From assembly GCA_014607495.2 (NCBI GenBank), contig CP053170.1, positions 6,014,001 to 6,078,000 of the forward strand: a stretch of DNA of 64,000 bases, given 5' to 3'. This stretch comes from Carposina sasakii (taxonomy: Eukaryota > Arthropoda > Insecta > Lepidoptera > Carposinidae). Within the stretch, counting starts at the first letter, position 1; the number at the start of each line of letters is the position of its first letter. The position numbers and the translations under genes were made by a program. Below are positions 11,701 to 22,016 of this stretch, in pieces. The notes beneath the pieces were generated by a model. The model was not told the DNA's origin and did not search any database. It saw only the letters and a program-made list of their open reading frames with translations.

Positions 11701-12834
11701 TATGTAAATAAATATTAAATATGTATTATACTAAAGGATAACTATTATATCTGTGGTATAATGTATTTAATTTTAGTTTTATTTTAACAAGATTATGCAA
11801 CATGCGAATGACCAATGAGTTGTAAAGGAGGAAGTAAGTACGATACGATCTTTAAAAAGGTGACGATAAGTATTGCGTGACCGTACTGGACGGCGACTAA
11901 AATAATTATATGTATAGACTGGCCTGTAGATGATAATTTAATGAATCTAAGATAGCGTCCATTCCTTCCATGGTCTCCTTTACTCCGACAATAGGAATAA
12001 TGAATTTGATAATACGTATCGCAAATATAGCTATACCACCTACATTGTATTGTATGGGTTCTTTCTAACAGAACGAACAGTGCCCAAATGCCTATCTATC
12101 TTGTCTGTCTAACTAACTTCGACTAAAAGATCAATAATTAAGTTAGTAGCTAAACTAATGTAAGTTATTATCCAAACAAAGACAAGCCATATTGTTAAGT
12201 TCATCTCGGAAATACTATTACCTTGTACTAATGTACATAATAAGAGTTTAATTGCTTCGACTTCCTCCCAAAACTCGAGCTTACGCCCGTTAATACGAAT
12301 CTCATAAAATAGGCCACATGACGACTAGGCTTCGAAACTTTACGTCTGACGACCTCCGACCAAATGGCGACAAAGACTAAGCGTTCACTGCATAGCCAAT
12401 CTTTTAGGACACATAGATAATGGCAGCGGACGAAGTTCATCAAGCGTTCAGCTTGACGAACTCGTGTAATCAAACAAAAATTTATATGGATCTATATTGT
12501 CATATGTCTGAACATCTCGGCAACATATAATTAATCCCAATCACTTAACAAATCCGTCATCTCGTTATTCTCATGATGACGCAACTAATGTAAGTCTAAC
12601 ATTACTGGACGTACCTGCCTTGTTACTAAAAAGTACTCCATCATCAGAATAAGTAGCTGACCAAAATTCTCTATGAAAGTCTAAAAACGGACTATATAAT
12701 AAGATTCCTTAGAGATTATCATCAGGTGATCAAAACGCTTAAAAGTATAGACTACATGTGCCTACAATATTCGAGGATTGCCCTCGACAAGATCCCATCA
12801 TCAGATCCTGATATGGTGAATATGGGACCAACTG
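11701..12834. other. Intergenic, nothing recognised
   Basis: No exon-like stretch with splice sites and no clear repeat. The open frame at 12228-12473 (minus) has no recognisable similarity. Confidence 0.4.
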
Positions 12835-12945
12835 GAAGTATAATGACCAACTATAAAAAAATTTGAAATCGGTTCATAAATGACGGAGTTCTGAGGTTTA
12901 CAGACGAATTGATAACCTCTCTTTTTGAAGTCGGTTAAAAAATAG
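12835..12945 (-). repeat. Lepidopteran repeat fragment (ACCGACTTCAAAAA type)
   Basis: In minus orientation it contains TTAACCGACTTCAAAAAGAG followed by AGGTTATCAATTCGTCTGTA. This pairing recurs at 13640-13690 on the plus strand and is familiar from many moth and butterfly genomes. The parent element is not identified. Confidence 0.55.
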
Positions 12946-13478
12946 GAAACTAAGGTGAGCTTATCTCTTCTTCCAATAAACCACAAAAAGTTAAACACTC
13001 AAATAAATTCATTCGTTAATCAATAAAACAAACCATAGACAAAACTTTCTGGCCGCACGCAATGCCTGGACGATTTAAAAAAATAATCACGTTCGAAGTT
13101 CAAAGTTTTCAGATAAAATTATCTCGGTTGCGTCTTCAAGCGAGACGATCCTGCGGACATGTGTAGAGGGAAACAGTCTATTATGGAAATGAAGGGAAAG
13201 AAAGAGACGGTTAATGCGCATCTCGGCGGTATGCCAAAACGGCAACGCCGCGTCCACCAATAGCCGGACGTCTCCCGCTTTTGTTTTTCACTTTTATTTT
13301 TAGAACTTTTTCTTTTTGTGATATTGGAATAGTGTGGATATGACATACTTGTATCGATTTATGTCCAAGTGGAAAATCTAATAAAAAGAAGAAATTGTGA
13401 GAGTTTAGTTGAGATCAATAAATACGTACTGCGCTTTCGAAATAAGGTAGGTTACCAATATAAATGTCATAATAACGT

Positions 13479-13618
13479 CGATTCCGGCAGTCTCACTTAA
13501 ACCAAAACGTAAAATTAGTCCTACCTGTCCTTTTCTCTCTCAGCCATTTATGTTAAGAAAGGAGAGAGATAGACCTGACTAAGATTAGGTTTACGTTTAA
13601 GTGTGACTGCCAGATTCA
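13479..13618. mobile_element. Palindromic foldback MITE (family P, copy 2)
   Basis: Arms mirror each other: CGATTCCGGCAGTCTCACTT on the left and AAGTGTGACTGCCAGATTCA on the right. Inner parts match copy 1 at 5612 (GACCTGACTAAGATTAGGTT versus TAGTCCTACCTGTCC in opposite sense). Confidence 0.75.
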
Positions 13619-13639
13619 TCTCTAATAATTATTCTCTTT

Positions 13640-13690
13640 TTAACCGACTTCAAAAAAAGGATGAGGTTCTCAATTCGTCTGTATGTATAA
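13640..13690 (+). repeat. Lepidopteran repeat fragment (ACCGACTTCAAAAA type), second copy
   Basis: Starts AACCGACTTCAAAAAAAGGA and ends TCAATTCGTCTGTATG, matching the minus-strand copy at 12835. Confidence 0.55.
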
Positions 13691-13713
13691 TATTTCTTTT
13701 AATATTATAATAA

Positions 13714-13896
13714 AGTAGTGGAAGCCCGCGACATAAAACAAAATATCGAAATTATCCGGCATAAAATATTTTCCCGAGATAAAGAGTAGCCTATTCGCCT
13801 ATAGTTATTCTGCCATGTAAGCTATATTATTGTGAAGTTTCATCAAAATCCATTAATTAGTTTTTGCGTGAAAGAGCAACCAATATCCTTATATGC
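13714..13896 (-). mobile_element. Helitron-like remnant fused to a family A fragment
   Basis: Degenerate copy of the Helitron-like family (see 62674). GTGGAAGCCCGCGAC opens it on the plus strand, then ATCGAAATTATCCGG and TATTTTCCCGAGATAAAGAG follow. It stops after GCGTGAAAGAGCAAC, where family A sequence starts abruptly. Confidence 0.65.
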
Positions 13897-13981
13897 TATT
13901 TTTTTGGCATAAACTTACTTAATTTGATGTATAGAGTAGGTACGTACCCTTCGTAAAGGGTGGCAACTAAAAATCAGCCTG
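13897..13981 (+). mobile_element. TIR element family A, right-end fragment
   Basis: Holds the last 85 bases of family A (TTTTTGGCATAAACTTACTT to TCAGCCTG) with TA at its right side. The left part is missing and the break joins Helitron-like sequence directly. Confidence 0.75.
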
Positions 13982-13987
13982 TATACA

Positions 13988-14118
13988 TGCTGTGTTCCCG
14001 AAATGGGGTAGCCAGAACTGCAGGATCACAGAGGAGATCCCACAGCCACGTTTAGCGTAGCTGGGACAGATGTAAATGAGTAGTCAGTTACTAGCTTATT
14101 GCCTGAGTTCCTTAGAGC
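13988..14118 (+). repeat. R200 interspersed repeat, truncated copy (+)
   Basis: Begins at the unit's start (TGTTCCCGAAATGGGGTAGC, CAGAACTGCAGGATCACAG) and stops after GAGTTCCTTAGAG, where a short CTT microsatellite follows (14120-14141). Confidence 0.75.
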
Positions 14119-14141
14119 ACTTCTTCTTCTTCTTCTTCTTG

Positions 14142-15475
14142 CCAGACTCTGAACACTCGTCCTTTTTACGGAATACTCGTATACCAGCGCCCGTAGCATG
14201 AATTTGATGAGAGCGAGATGTCTCGCATTTAGGTAACGCGATAAATTCCCAGGCTATGTAATAACTGGAGATGTAAGTGTATGTACTTGCCGTGTAAAAA
14301 GGGATTGCAAAGCACTTTTTTCAGGGCATATTCAATCAGTCCTAGTTTGAGAACGAGTGTCTATTCTAATTCTAAGATTTACACTCAAAGTACAGATATT
14401 TACTTTGTCTAGTTGTTATATAACTCTGTGAATTTGACGTTTAAATATGACATATCTCGCTCTCACCAAATTCATGCTACTTGGCTCGAACTATTTCAGT
14501 GATGAACATAACATCAATGTTTTATGTTTTATTATCTCGATCACTAATTCACAATGTAAATAAACATTAAAAGATCTTGTACTCGTACCTTAGTCTGAAA
14601 TCTAGAGAAGATTATCAACCTCATAATTCAGATTAATTATAATGTTTAGGGCGGTAGAGTTACAAGCAGTTATTTATTTGTACAGGGCACATAAAGAATG
14701 CAAAACTTTGTATAAGTACAAGTGGGTATTACCACTTCACTAAACTGTGAAACAACAAAGTTCAATCTACTTTGCAAAATATAAGTATTTAAACAAAAAT
14801 AACAACCAATCCCGCCTCCTTATTATATTCTTGAATTTATCTGGCATCTGATCGGGCAAAGGTACAATTTCTTATATTATCTTAATGAATCAAAATCATT
14901 GGACCGACAAACTATCTGTGCGCAACCTCTCATATAATGTATTCCGCATCTAAAGAACGTTTCTCACGCGCGGTACATTCATGTGTGCTTGTGGAAAAAG
15001 CTTATGATATCCTCTCAGGATATTCCAAATGACACAGCATTTCAAACTTTATTACAAAGTGCTCTACATCAGTATTTCCAGCGTAGCTATAAGTGGAGTT
15101 ACGTTAAAAATGTGGGTAGGCAGTAATTTATTTCATTAAGAGAAGGCAGGATACATGTCCCTCGATGTCTTCACGGGCCAGTGGTCGCAAAACATGTCGG
15201 GACATGAGGTAAAAACCTAATGCCCCTGTCTCGCCGCCATCTTTGTTTTATGCGAAACCAAGAGGCATAAAAGTCGATGAAGCACTTTATCTTTGTTGCT
15301 TATTTCCGTTGGAATAATGCGACAAAATTTACCTTGTGCGGGTACACAGGTGTTTTTAGAATAGCATTAGGTTTACTTAGAAAGAGATAAGGCATCTACA
15401 GTTTGCTTTCGAGTTAGAATTTGTTAGGAAATCGACGCTGACTACAGAACCGTTTATTATGAAATATATTCTGAA
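14142..15475. other. Intergenic, nothing recognised
   Basis: No gene. Two GAGCGAGATGTCTC / GATATGTCATATCTCGCTCT-like stretches (near 14210 and 14455) flank about 250 bases in roughly inverted orientation, hinting at a decayed element. Otherwise featureless AT-rich DNA. Confidence 0.35.
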
Positions 15476-15476
15476 A

Positions 15477-15800
15477 CTAGTGGACGCCCGCGACTCCGTC
15501 CACGTGGACTACAGAAAAAAAACAAAATATCGAAATTATCCGGGATAAAAACATTTTCCCGGGATAAAAAGTAGTCTATATGTTAAGTGGGACCTGTCAC
15601 AATATATTCCTGAAAACTGCATCGAAATCGGTTCAGCCGTTTCTGAGATTAGCGTGCACAAACGCCCAGACAAACAGACAAATCGACAGACAAAAATTCC
15701 AAAAATCATTGTTTTGGGTACTATTGCGTTGATAAAGGTATTATATAATATTTTTTCTTATAAATCTTCCATGTACAGACAGCGATCCGTTACATTTAAA
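15477..15800 (-). mobile_element. Helitron-like non-autonomous element
   Basis: Read on the minus strand it ends CGCGGGCGTCCACTAG then T: a GGACG-type hairpin followed by CTAG^T, the expected Helitron 3' terminus. Internal landmarks are TTTTTATCCCGGGAAAATG and GTAACGGATCGCTGTCTGTA near its 5' end. The 5' terminus runs into an A/T microsatellite at 15796-15830, so that boundary is uncertain. Confidence 0.7.
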
Positions 15801-15905
15801 AAAATAAAATAAAATAAAAATATTACCAAACATGCTCGCAAGATAAAATAATGTTTTTAAACGTGTTATACTTAAGTATATGGCAACAAAATCAATACAT
15901 TAAAC

Positions 15906-16093
15906 CAGTGGTTCCCAAAAGTGGACCCCCAGGGGTCCACAGGAGACTCGATGGGGGTCTACGTTGGCGTGAAAAAATGAGGGTTCACATTTAATTTGTA
16001 TGTGATGTGGGCCTGTAGGGGGTCCAGGGGGTCCACCAGAACCAGATAACTTTTGAAAGGGGTCTATGAGGAATAAAAGTTCGGGAATCCCTG
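15906..16093. mobile_element. hAT-like MITE with exact 8-bp target duplication
   Basis: 188 bp starting CAGTGGTTCCCAAAAGTGG and ending TTCGGGAATCCCTG. The imperfect terminal inverted repeats resemble those of hAT elements. It is flanked by identical 8-base copies of CATTAAAC (15898-15905 and 16094-16101), the target-site length diagnostic for hAT. The interior is G-rich and non-coding. A second copy lies at 31920. Confidence 0.92.
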
Positions 16094-16357
16094 CATTAAA
16101 CTCTTACGTTACTGAAAAAGTCAGACGACGAACGGTCGAAAAGGGCGTAAGAAGCCAAGAAGAAATCATATTCTTTTCATACTGTAACTAAGCCAAGGAA
16201 TATTCACATTCCTTGGGGAGTGCAAGGGAACACTAAGAAAGAATTTTGTAGTTCAAGTCACACGTTTACGTGGAGGAAGTCGTCGGTGGCTTAGTATGTA
16301 AAAAAAGTTATTAATTGGAAAAGGAATTTTCCTTGCTTTCATTCTTGTCGATATCTA

Positions 16358-16632
16358 TCTATACATATAATAAAAATGTAACGGATCGCTGTCTGTACAT
16401 GGAATATATACAGAATGTTTTTTTGTGGCCACCATTAACGAAGGGTACGTACTCTATACATCAAATAAAGTAACTTTATGCCAAAAAAAATGCTGGGAAT
16501 TTTTTTTTTTTTATTTTAATTACTTGATCTGGCGAAATTTATAGTGTCTAGTGTACTTTTTATCCCGGGAAAATGTTTTTTTTGTTTTTTTTTTCTGTAG
16601 TCCACGCGGACGGCGTCGCGGGCGTCTACTAG
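16358..16632 (+). mobile_element. Helitron-like element interrupted by a transposon fragment
   Basis: The 5' end TCTATACATATAATAAAAAT follows an A; the 3' end GCGGGCGTCTACTAG precedes T. After 52 bases of Helitron sequence, family A transposon takes over (16411-16555), then Helitron resumes at TTTTATCCCGGGAAAATG. The central part present in the 62674 copy is missing. Confidence 0.75.
16411..16555 (-). mobile_element. TIR element family A, fragment nested in a Helitron
   Basis: Minus-orientation end of family A, starting CAGAATGTTTTTTTGTGGCC after TA (16409-16410) and cut off after ATAGTGTCTAGTGTAC. The missing distal half indicates a deletion after insertion that removed both transposon and host element. 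Confidence 0.75.
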
Positions 16633-16633
16633 T

Positions 16634-18125
16634 TCTAAAATAAGATTAGGTTGGCACTTGAAAATTGTATACTTACCTATAGATCTTACGTAACTAGGTA
16701 TTAGGTAATAGACCAATGAGTTTTAAATTTGTAGACATATTTATTAGTTTCAATAGGTTGATGTACTCGTACCTAAGGCTTTGATGCTATCTCTACATCT
16801 ATACAGAGTCTATAAAAATGCCATTTCCGTTTATGAACCTTTATCAACTGGTTATAAGAACTCAAGTCACATAAATATTGTAAGATTGAGACGGACGCCG
16901 CTTTAGCTAAGTTTTAAAAATATCGTGCATTTCTAAAAAAAAATTGTTCTTAAAGGTACCTGATAAAAATTTTGAGGGTGTAGGAGTAAACGAACATACG
17001 TTTATTTCCTCCACAGCGATAAAATTTTATTTAATCTTCAAACGAAATAACCTAAGAAAAACAAGAAAACCACATTCTGAACTCCGAAGAAATTCGGTAG
17101 GTCCCGCGATATCCTAAGATATAGTACTATTTTTATACAGTGGTCGTTTAAAATATTAAAACTACGACCATTTAGGTTAGCAGAACAAGGGCCATACATC
17201 AACCGTCAGACCCTCAGCGCAGCCAAGCGAGACGGCAGGAGCTCATCTCGCCCGAGGCTCCCAGACTATGTTTATATACTCCGAGGCTCTCAGACTATAA
17301 CGCGACGCCTTCCAGAAAGAAATACAAGGTTGCTTTGGCCTTTGGAAAAAAAATGGCAGCGAAATTCGAATTAGGAACTCGTTTGGCATAGACAATAGAG
17401 ACGAGTCGTGAATCGAGTTAACCGCGAGATTTTAATGTGACGCCGCCATTTAAAAATGGAATACATTTAGATTCATTTACGATAAAGGCAGGGAGGTTAC
17501 ATAAAATTTTCTTTTTGCAAGAAGACTGATTTATTCATCTTTCCTTACCCTTTTTAAATAAATACATATAGTAAAAAGAGTAATCAGGTCTAAATATAGA
17601 CTCATCAATACAAAACCAGTCACCGTAACGATGGTTCACCATCTACGATTTGTTTTAAGATAAGCATACTCAATGCTCCATGTTTCGCCATAAAGGTAAG
17701 TTCATTGCAGTTATGGACAGGCCGTACATAATATTTGAAGTGTTTCAAATATTTAAGGCTTGTTATTACGGTTCGTCTTTTACTACCTCTTTGATGTTCT
17801 AAATATTTCAATAATATTCATTCGTGACGCGATCAATTTTACATACCTTTTTTAAAGGAATAGCGCGAAAGGATTAAAATTATTGTGGAGAAAACAAAGG
17901 TGTAAAGCTATTTTTAAAGTTAAATGCACAACGTTAAATTAGTTAACCCTAATATGGCCGAATTTCAACCACGAGGCGAGTCTGGTAAATTCAAATACCA
18001 TACCATTATCTAGCTTTCGAATCGATGTCTGATGAGTTACTTGGCGAGGCATTACTGTAAATTCGTGTCAACATCATTATTTTCGTCAAAAACTCAGCTG
18101 TATTTCTAGAATAACGGTATTTTCA
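16634..18125. other. Intergenic; GC-richer patch with a direct repeat
   Basis: No gene recognised. At 17250-17300 an imperfect direct repeat CCGAGGCTCYCAGACTAT occurs twice about 33 bases apart. It lies in a locally GC-rich patch (17210-17330). Near 17445 the stretch GACGCCGCCATTTAAAAATG resembles a promoter-type GCCAT motif, but no exon follows. Confidence 0.35.
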
Positions 18126-18138
18126 CGTTGACGATAAC

Positions 18139-19123
18139 GATTGACACATGACGGATATTCTTATCAGTAGATAACAGCCTCATTCCTGCATTGTTTTGCA
18201 TCTAATGTTTTCCGAACTACCTCTCTCTTTAGGTCCAGAAATATAGGTCTGGCACTAAGATTTGACACATGTTGACGTCACTTAGATCTATAATGTCTAT
18301 TATAAATTATATTCTATAAATGATGCAATATTTAGCATTCCGTAGCTTTTCAAATTTCAAACGTTACGGTAGGTATATCTGTACCTATTTTTCAAAACAT
18401 CATCATCATCATCATTTACAGCCCTGAGAAGTCCACTGTTGGACATAGGCCTCCCCCAGCAACCTCCACTCCGACCGGTCGGAAGCCGCCTGCATCCAAC
18501 CGACGCCCGCCACCTTGGCCAGGTCGTCCGTCCACCTCGCGGGTGGCCTTCCCACGCTGCGCTTGCCGATACGTAGTATCCACTCTAGAACTTTCCGACT
18601 CCATCGGCCATCAGTTCTTCGGGCTATGTGCCCTACCCATTGCCACTTCAGCTTGTTGAGCTATGTCGATGATCTTTGTACGTCTACGGATCTCCTAATT
18701 TCTGATTCAGTCACGTAGAGAGATCCCAAGCATAGCTCTCTCCATCGCTCGCTGTGCGATCCTGAGCTTCTTTATGAGGCACATACTCGTAGTTTGAGAC
18801 CATGTTTTAAAACATATTGCCATTCAAATCACCTAGAATACAATGTACACCCACTCTAAGGTTTGATGCTGTTATATTGACGTCACTGGGTATCTGATCT
18901 CTAATATTTTCAGTCTGTCTCTCGAATCTCCAAGAAAACAAAGTCTGGCATTACGGGACTTGACACATGCTGACGTGATACTGCCTCTCAAAAAAACCAA
19001 GAATTGAAGACTTTGCGGCGCTTGACACATGATGACGTCACGATGTAAGTATCTCTTATGTTTATCGTGGGTAAGAATGTAGGTAAGGTCTACCAATCCA
19101 GGGCTTGTCACATGTTGACGCCC
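18139..19123 (+). repeat. Degenerate array of a CACATG + TGACGTCA motif
   Basis: TTGACACATGNTGACGTCA recurs at 18262-18280 (exact), 18960-18978 (one change in the core), 19022-19040 (exact) and 19105-19123 (three or four changes). Half-motifs lie at 18139 and 18879. Upstream flanks also match (TCTGGCAYTA before copies 1 and 2), so these are repeat units of roughly 60-90 bases, not isolated sites. The LINE tail at 18398-18815 splits the array. Confidence 0.6.
18398..18815 (-). pseudogene. LINE ORF2 C-terminal remnant (5'-truncated non-LTR retrotransposon)
   Basis: Read on the minus strand, decayed frames give KLRIAQRAMERAMLGISLRD, then (after stops and a shift) EIRRRTK, GHIARRTDGRW, GRPPARWTDDLAKVAG and GEAYVQQWT. 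These lie in the order seen at the C-terminus of lepidopteran non-LTR reverse transcriptases. It is followed by a stop and a GAT-repeat tail (18398-18415 as CAT on the plus strand). Stops and at least one frameshift make it non-functional. The clade is not assigned with certainty. Confidence 0.8.
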
Positions 19124-19149
19124 TGCATGAAATTTTCATTGTCTCTCTA

Positions 19150-20225
19150 ATATCCTTGCAAATAAGTTCTGACAATAACATATTTTGCGGTGTTGCGATT
19201 ACAAAGCTTATTATTTTAAAATTCGAACACTAAAGAGGAGGAAGGATCACAGATAATAAAAGCGGGCGTCCATCTCCGACGGTAATTAGTATTCCTGAGG
19301 CGTGCGCACGCGCATCGATCTCTCGATACGCAGAATCCGCATACAATGGAGAAATCGTGTCCTTGTTCTGATGGCACAACCAATGTGTCATGACAGACCA
19401 TGCTTTTATAATTCGCAAGCGCTAAATTTGAAGGTAGTAACATATATATATGCCGCTCTGCCCTCTTAGCATGACCACGCATCGTGGAATCGTACGATAT
19501 CGTATTGTCTCTATACAAAATTCAACACGGCGGCGGCAATATTTATCGCATTTTGACAGGCTAAATGGCGATGTGTTTCGCAGGTCATGCTACTAGAGCT
19601 GATATAAATTTACTTGAGAAATAAACGCTATTTAGGTAAAAACACTCATAGTTATACTATAAACTTAGAACTTGACTAGAAATGGGGATCGAGTGAGCTG
19701 GTGTTACTCTCCAGAAGTTTTTAAAAAAACGTAGCTAACGCGTAGGTAATTTTGAAAAATGTTTAGTAAAGCTCATAAAAGTCTCTTTCAATTCAGCTTA
19801 ATATCAATATCATAAATATCAATCAATGAAATGATTATGAAATGAAAATAAGCTTTTCATCACATCATGTACCTACGGTACTTTCTGAAGAATACCTGAA
19901 AGCTTTCAAAAAACTCTACTTGCACTAAACTGCAGAACAGTTGTAAAAAAAGCTGTATAAGTAGTATTTACTTTTGACGTATTTTAACAAATTAAGCTTA
20001 GCTACTGAAGCAACTAGTCCTAAGTGGGCGTTAGTGCTAAGTGCTTCACTTACCTGGGCTTTCCTGATAAAACAATGCCTGAGTTACGAAAATAATTGTA
20101 GGAAACCCTATCTTCCTCGAATATTACTCATCGATTAAGGAAAATTTGGGATTCCTTATGATAAAATGTCAGCACGAAAAATCAGATTGTTCTAAGAATA
20201 CATCAAATAAAAAGCCTTTATCCTT
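19150..20225. other. Intergenic, no gene recognised
   Basis: The minus-strand open frame at 19216-19518 (100 codons) lies in a GC-richer patch but shows no domain, splice context or codon pattern I can support. The rest is AT-rich. Confidence 0.4.
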
Positions 20226-20227
20226 TT

Positions 20228-20428
20228 AGACTTATGCTGATGCTTCAGTAGACTACATCAGCTATATCTCCTTCCGTACATGTCATTAGAGTCGACAACG
20301 AAGTTAGGGGCGATTTTTCAGGCGCTGAGCTAGCAACTTTTCATCTGGCCCCGCCAAGATAAACGTGGCTATACAATCTTTATCATGATGCTGCAGCTCT
20401 AGCTACCCCATTTCTGTAGGGTCAAATT
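20228..20428 (-). repeat. R200 interspersed repeat, near-complete copy (-)
   Basis: Plus-strand text runs TTATGCTGATGCTTCAGTAG, ATCTCCTTCCGTACATGTCA, GAGTCGAC, GAGCTAGCAACTTTTCAT and CTGCAGCTCTAGCTACCCCA, the reverse of the unit at 11108. Confidence 0.7.
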
Positions 20429-20559
20429 TTATAATTATTTGTACAGGTGCGTTCACTAGGTGCATTTCATAGTCTAAGGGTTTATTTGGTAAGTACCTAC
20501 CTACAAGTTCTGAACCTGTATTTAAGGTAGGTATATTGTGAATCTATGGGGTACCTATA

Positions 20560-20926
20560 CAGAATGATTTTTGGTTGTCAACGTTCCCGAAAACTACGGA
20601 ATCTCCTCATCATCACGATCATTTTTCTCCATGGAAGTATACCCGGGAAGTGTCTGGTTTCCAAAACATTAGTTGAGTAAAAGACTGCGTTTTTCTACAT
20701 AAATGCACATTGACGCTTGTAGCAAGATTTTTTCACGAGAAATAATTAATTTCTGTGTATGAAAAACCTAGCATAAACACTGGACACTATAAATTTCTCC
20801 CGATCAAGTAATTTTAAAAAAATCAAAAAAAAATTCATTGTTTCCGAGCATTTTGCCATAAACTTACTTTATTTAATGTATAGAGTATGTACCCTTCGTT
20901 AAGGATGGCAACGAAAAAACATCCTG
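20560..20926. mobile_element. TIR element family A, full-length copy 2
   Basis: 367 bp between TA dinucleotides (20558-20559 and 20927-20928), in the same orientation as the 11306 copy. The left end CAGAATGATTTTTGGTTGTC has drifted; the right end GCAACGAAAAAACATCCTG is intact. An internal deletion of about 20 bases follows GGTTTCCAAAACATTAG. Confidence 0.82.
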
Positions 20927-20979
20927 TATTGTTGTGAGAGCATCTTTCAAACAAGAAACTGCATATATTTTTTATCATT

Positions 20980-21077
20980 ATGGTCGATTTTGGCCGTCAC
21001 ACGTAAACTTAAAATTGGACAGGTATATCCCTCTCCATTCTTGAGATGAAATGGCTGTGACGGTCAGAATTAACCAT
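20980..21077. mobile_element. Palindromic foldback MITE (family P), deletion derivative
   Basis: Keeps the family's ends (TATGGTCGATTTTGGCCGTC and GTGACGGTCAGAATTAACCA) but has lost most of the right arm, leaving 98 bases. Confidence 0.65.
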
Positions 21078-21460
21078 ATTGTCTGTGTTCTCATCTCTGT
21101 ACCTACTTCTACTTACATCTCTTCAGTACCTACCTATTGCGATTCCATGCACATAATATGCAAACTTCACTATTACGTATTCCCCTACACGGTACATCTC
21201 GAGTAAAGTACGAGGAAAGTAGACGTAATGATTTATACTTAATGGATTTATTGATCATTTTATTGTGCTTATTTAGTTTTCTTTTTCAAGTCGGACATGC
21301 CGGAGATATGGATCAGAATCGAGATAAGTCCACAGTCCACACGGAGTCCACACACATATTATGTAACTGAACTTTTTTTTTCTGACTCACGAAATTTTAT
21401 ATCGATCTCCAAAGTATTGGAATTGACCATAAAATATAACGCAGCTATGATTTTGAATAA

Positions 21461-21560
21461 CTAGCTGTTACCCGCGGCTTCGTCCACGTAGACTACATCA
21501 TAGAGAAATAAGATTCCTCTATGACTAAGTACATAGTATAGCCTATTGTAGTATCTCCTA
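21461..21560 (-). mobile_element. Helitron-like 3'-end fragment
   Basis: Plus-strand text opens A|CTAGCTGTTACCCGCGGCT followed by TCGTCCACGTAGACTACA: the complement of a hairpin plus CTAG terminus. The inner part is decayed and the 5' boundary unclear. Confidence 0.5.
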
Positions 21561-21605
21561 ACATTATGTATTTACAAAATTTTTAACAAAGAAATGTAGA
21601 AAATT

Positions 21606-21676
21606 CTTCGCCCGAGTGGGAATCGAACCCACGACCACTGCAAACCGTGCCAGCCGCTCTAACCACTGAGCTACAT
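21606..21676 (-). repeat. tRNA-derived SINE-like element (degenerate tRNA head)
   Basis: On the minus strand the sequence reads GTAGCTCAGTGGTTAGAGC (box A-like, D-arm) and later GTGGGTTCGATTCCCAC (perfect T-arm and box B). The anticodon arm does not form a clean 5-bp stem and the acceptor ends do not pair, so it is not called a tRNA gene. A tail GAAGAATTTTCTACATTTCT resembles that of the 57148 element. Confidence 0.7.
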
Positions 21677-21763
21677 TATTTGTATAATATGTCGAGGCCA
21701 CATCGTTCAATGAAATAGTCAAAATGCTCATGACCATATTATGATGGCCATATTATTATGAGG

Positions 21764-22016
21764 GCCGCGTGGTGCCGGCAGAGTAGAGTTTGTACCACCC
21801 CTGCCTGCCCATGGGTATCGTACGAGGCGATTAAAGGTTTCCGGGAGGTGGGCAGCAGCGCCTCCCGTACTGACAACATAGTCCGAAAATCACACTGCGG
21901 TCACCAACCCGCCTACCCAGCGTGGTGACTATGGGCAAAACCCCCCTGTGGCAGTCTTGTGGCGTGCCCTGGGGGAGGCCTACGTCCAGCAGTGGACTGC
22001 AATAGGCTAAAGAAGA
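21764..22016 (+). mobile_element. SINE-like repeat, complete copy (copy 2)
   Basis: Starts GCCGCGTGGTGCCGGCAGAG and ends CAGTGGACTGCAATAGGC with a short AAAGAAGA tail. Target-like ATATTAT runs lie on both sides. Family described at 51741. Confidence 0.82.

Noticed and set aside
17690..17705. Second hammerhead-like GGCGAAACATG (minus strand)
   Set aside because: There is no CUGANGA core upstream and no complementary stem I, so only the GAAA-side text matches.
18416..18604. 62-codon minus-strand frame within the LINE tail
   Set aside because: It is an out-of-phase frame; the meaningful translation (GRPPARWTDDL, GEAYVQQWT) is in another frame and broken by stops, so no protein is called.
19216..19518. 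100-codon minus-strand open frame
   Set aside because: A second reading frame in the same orientation is also open over much of it, and no domain or splice signal supports coding.
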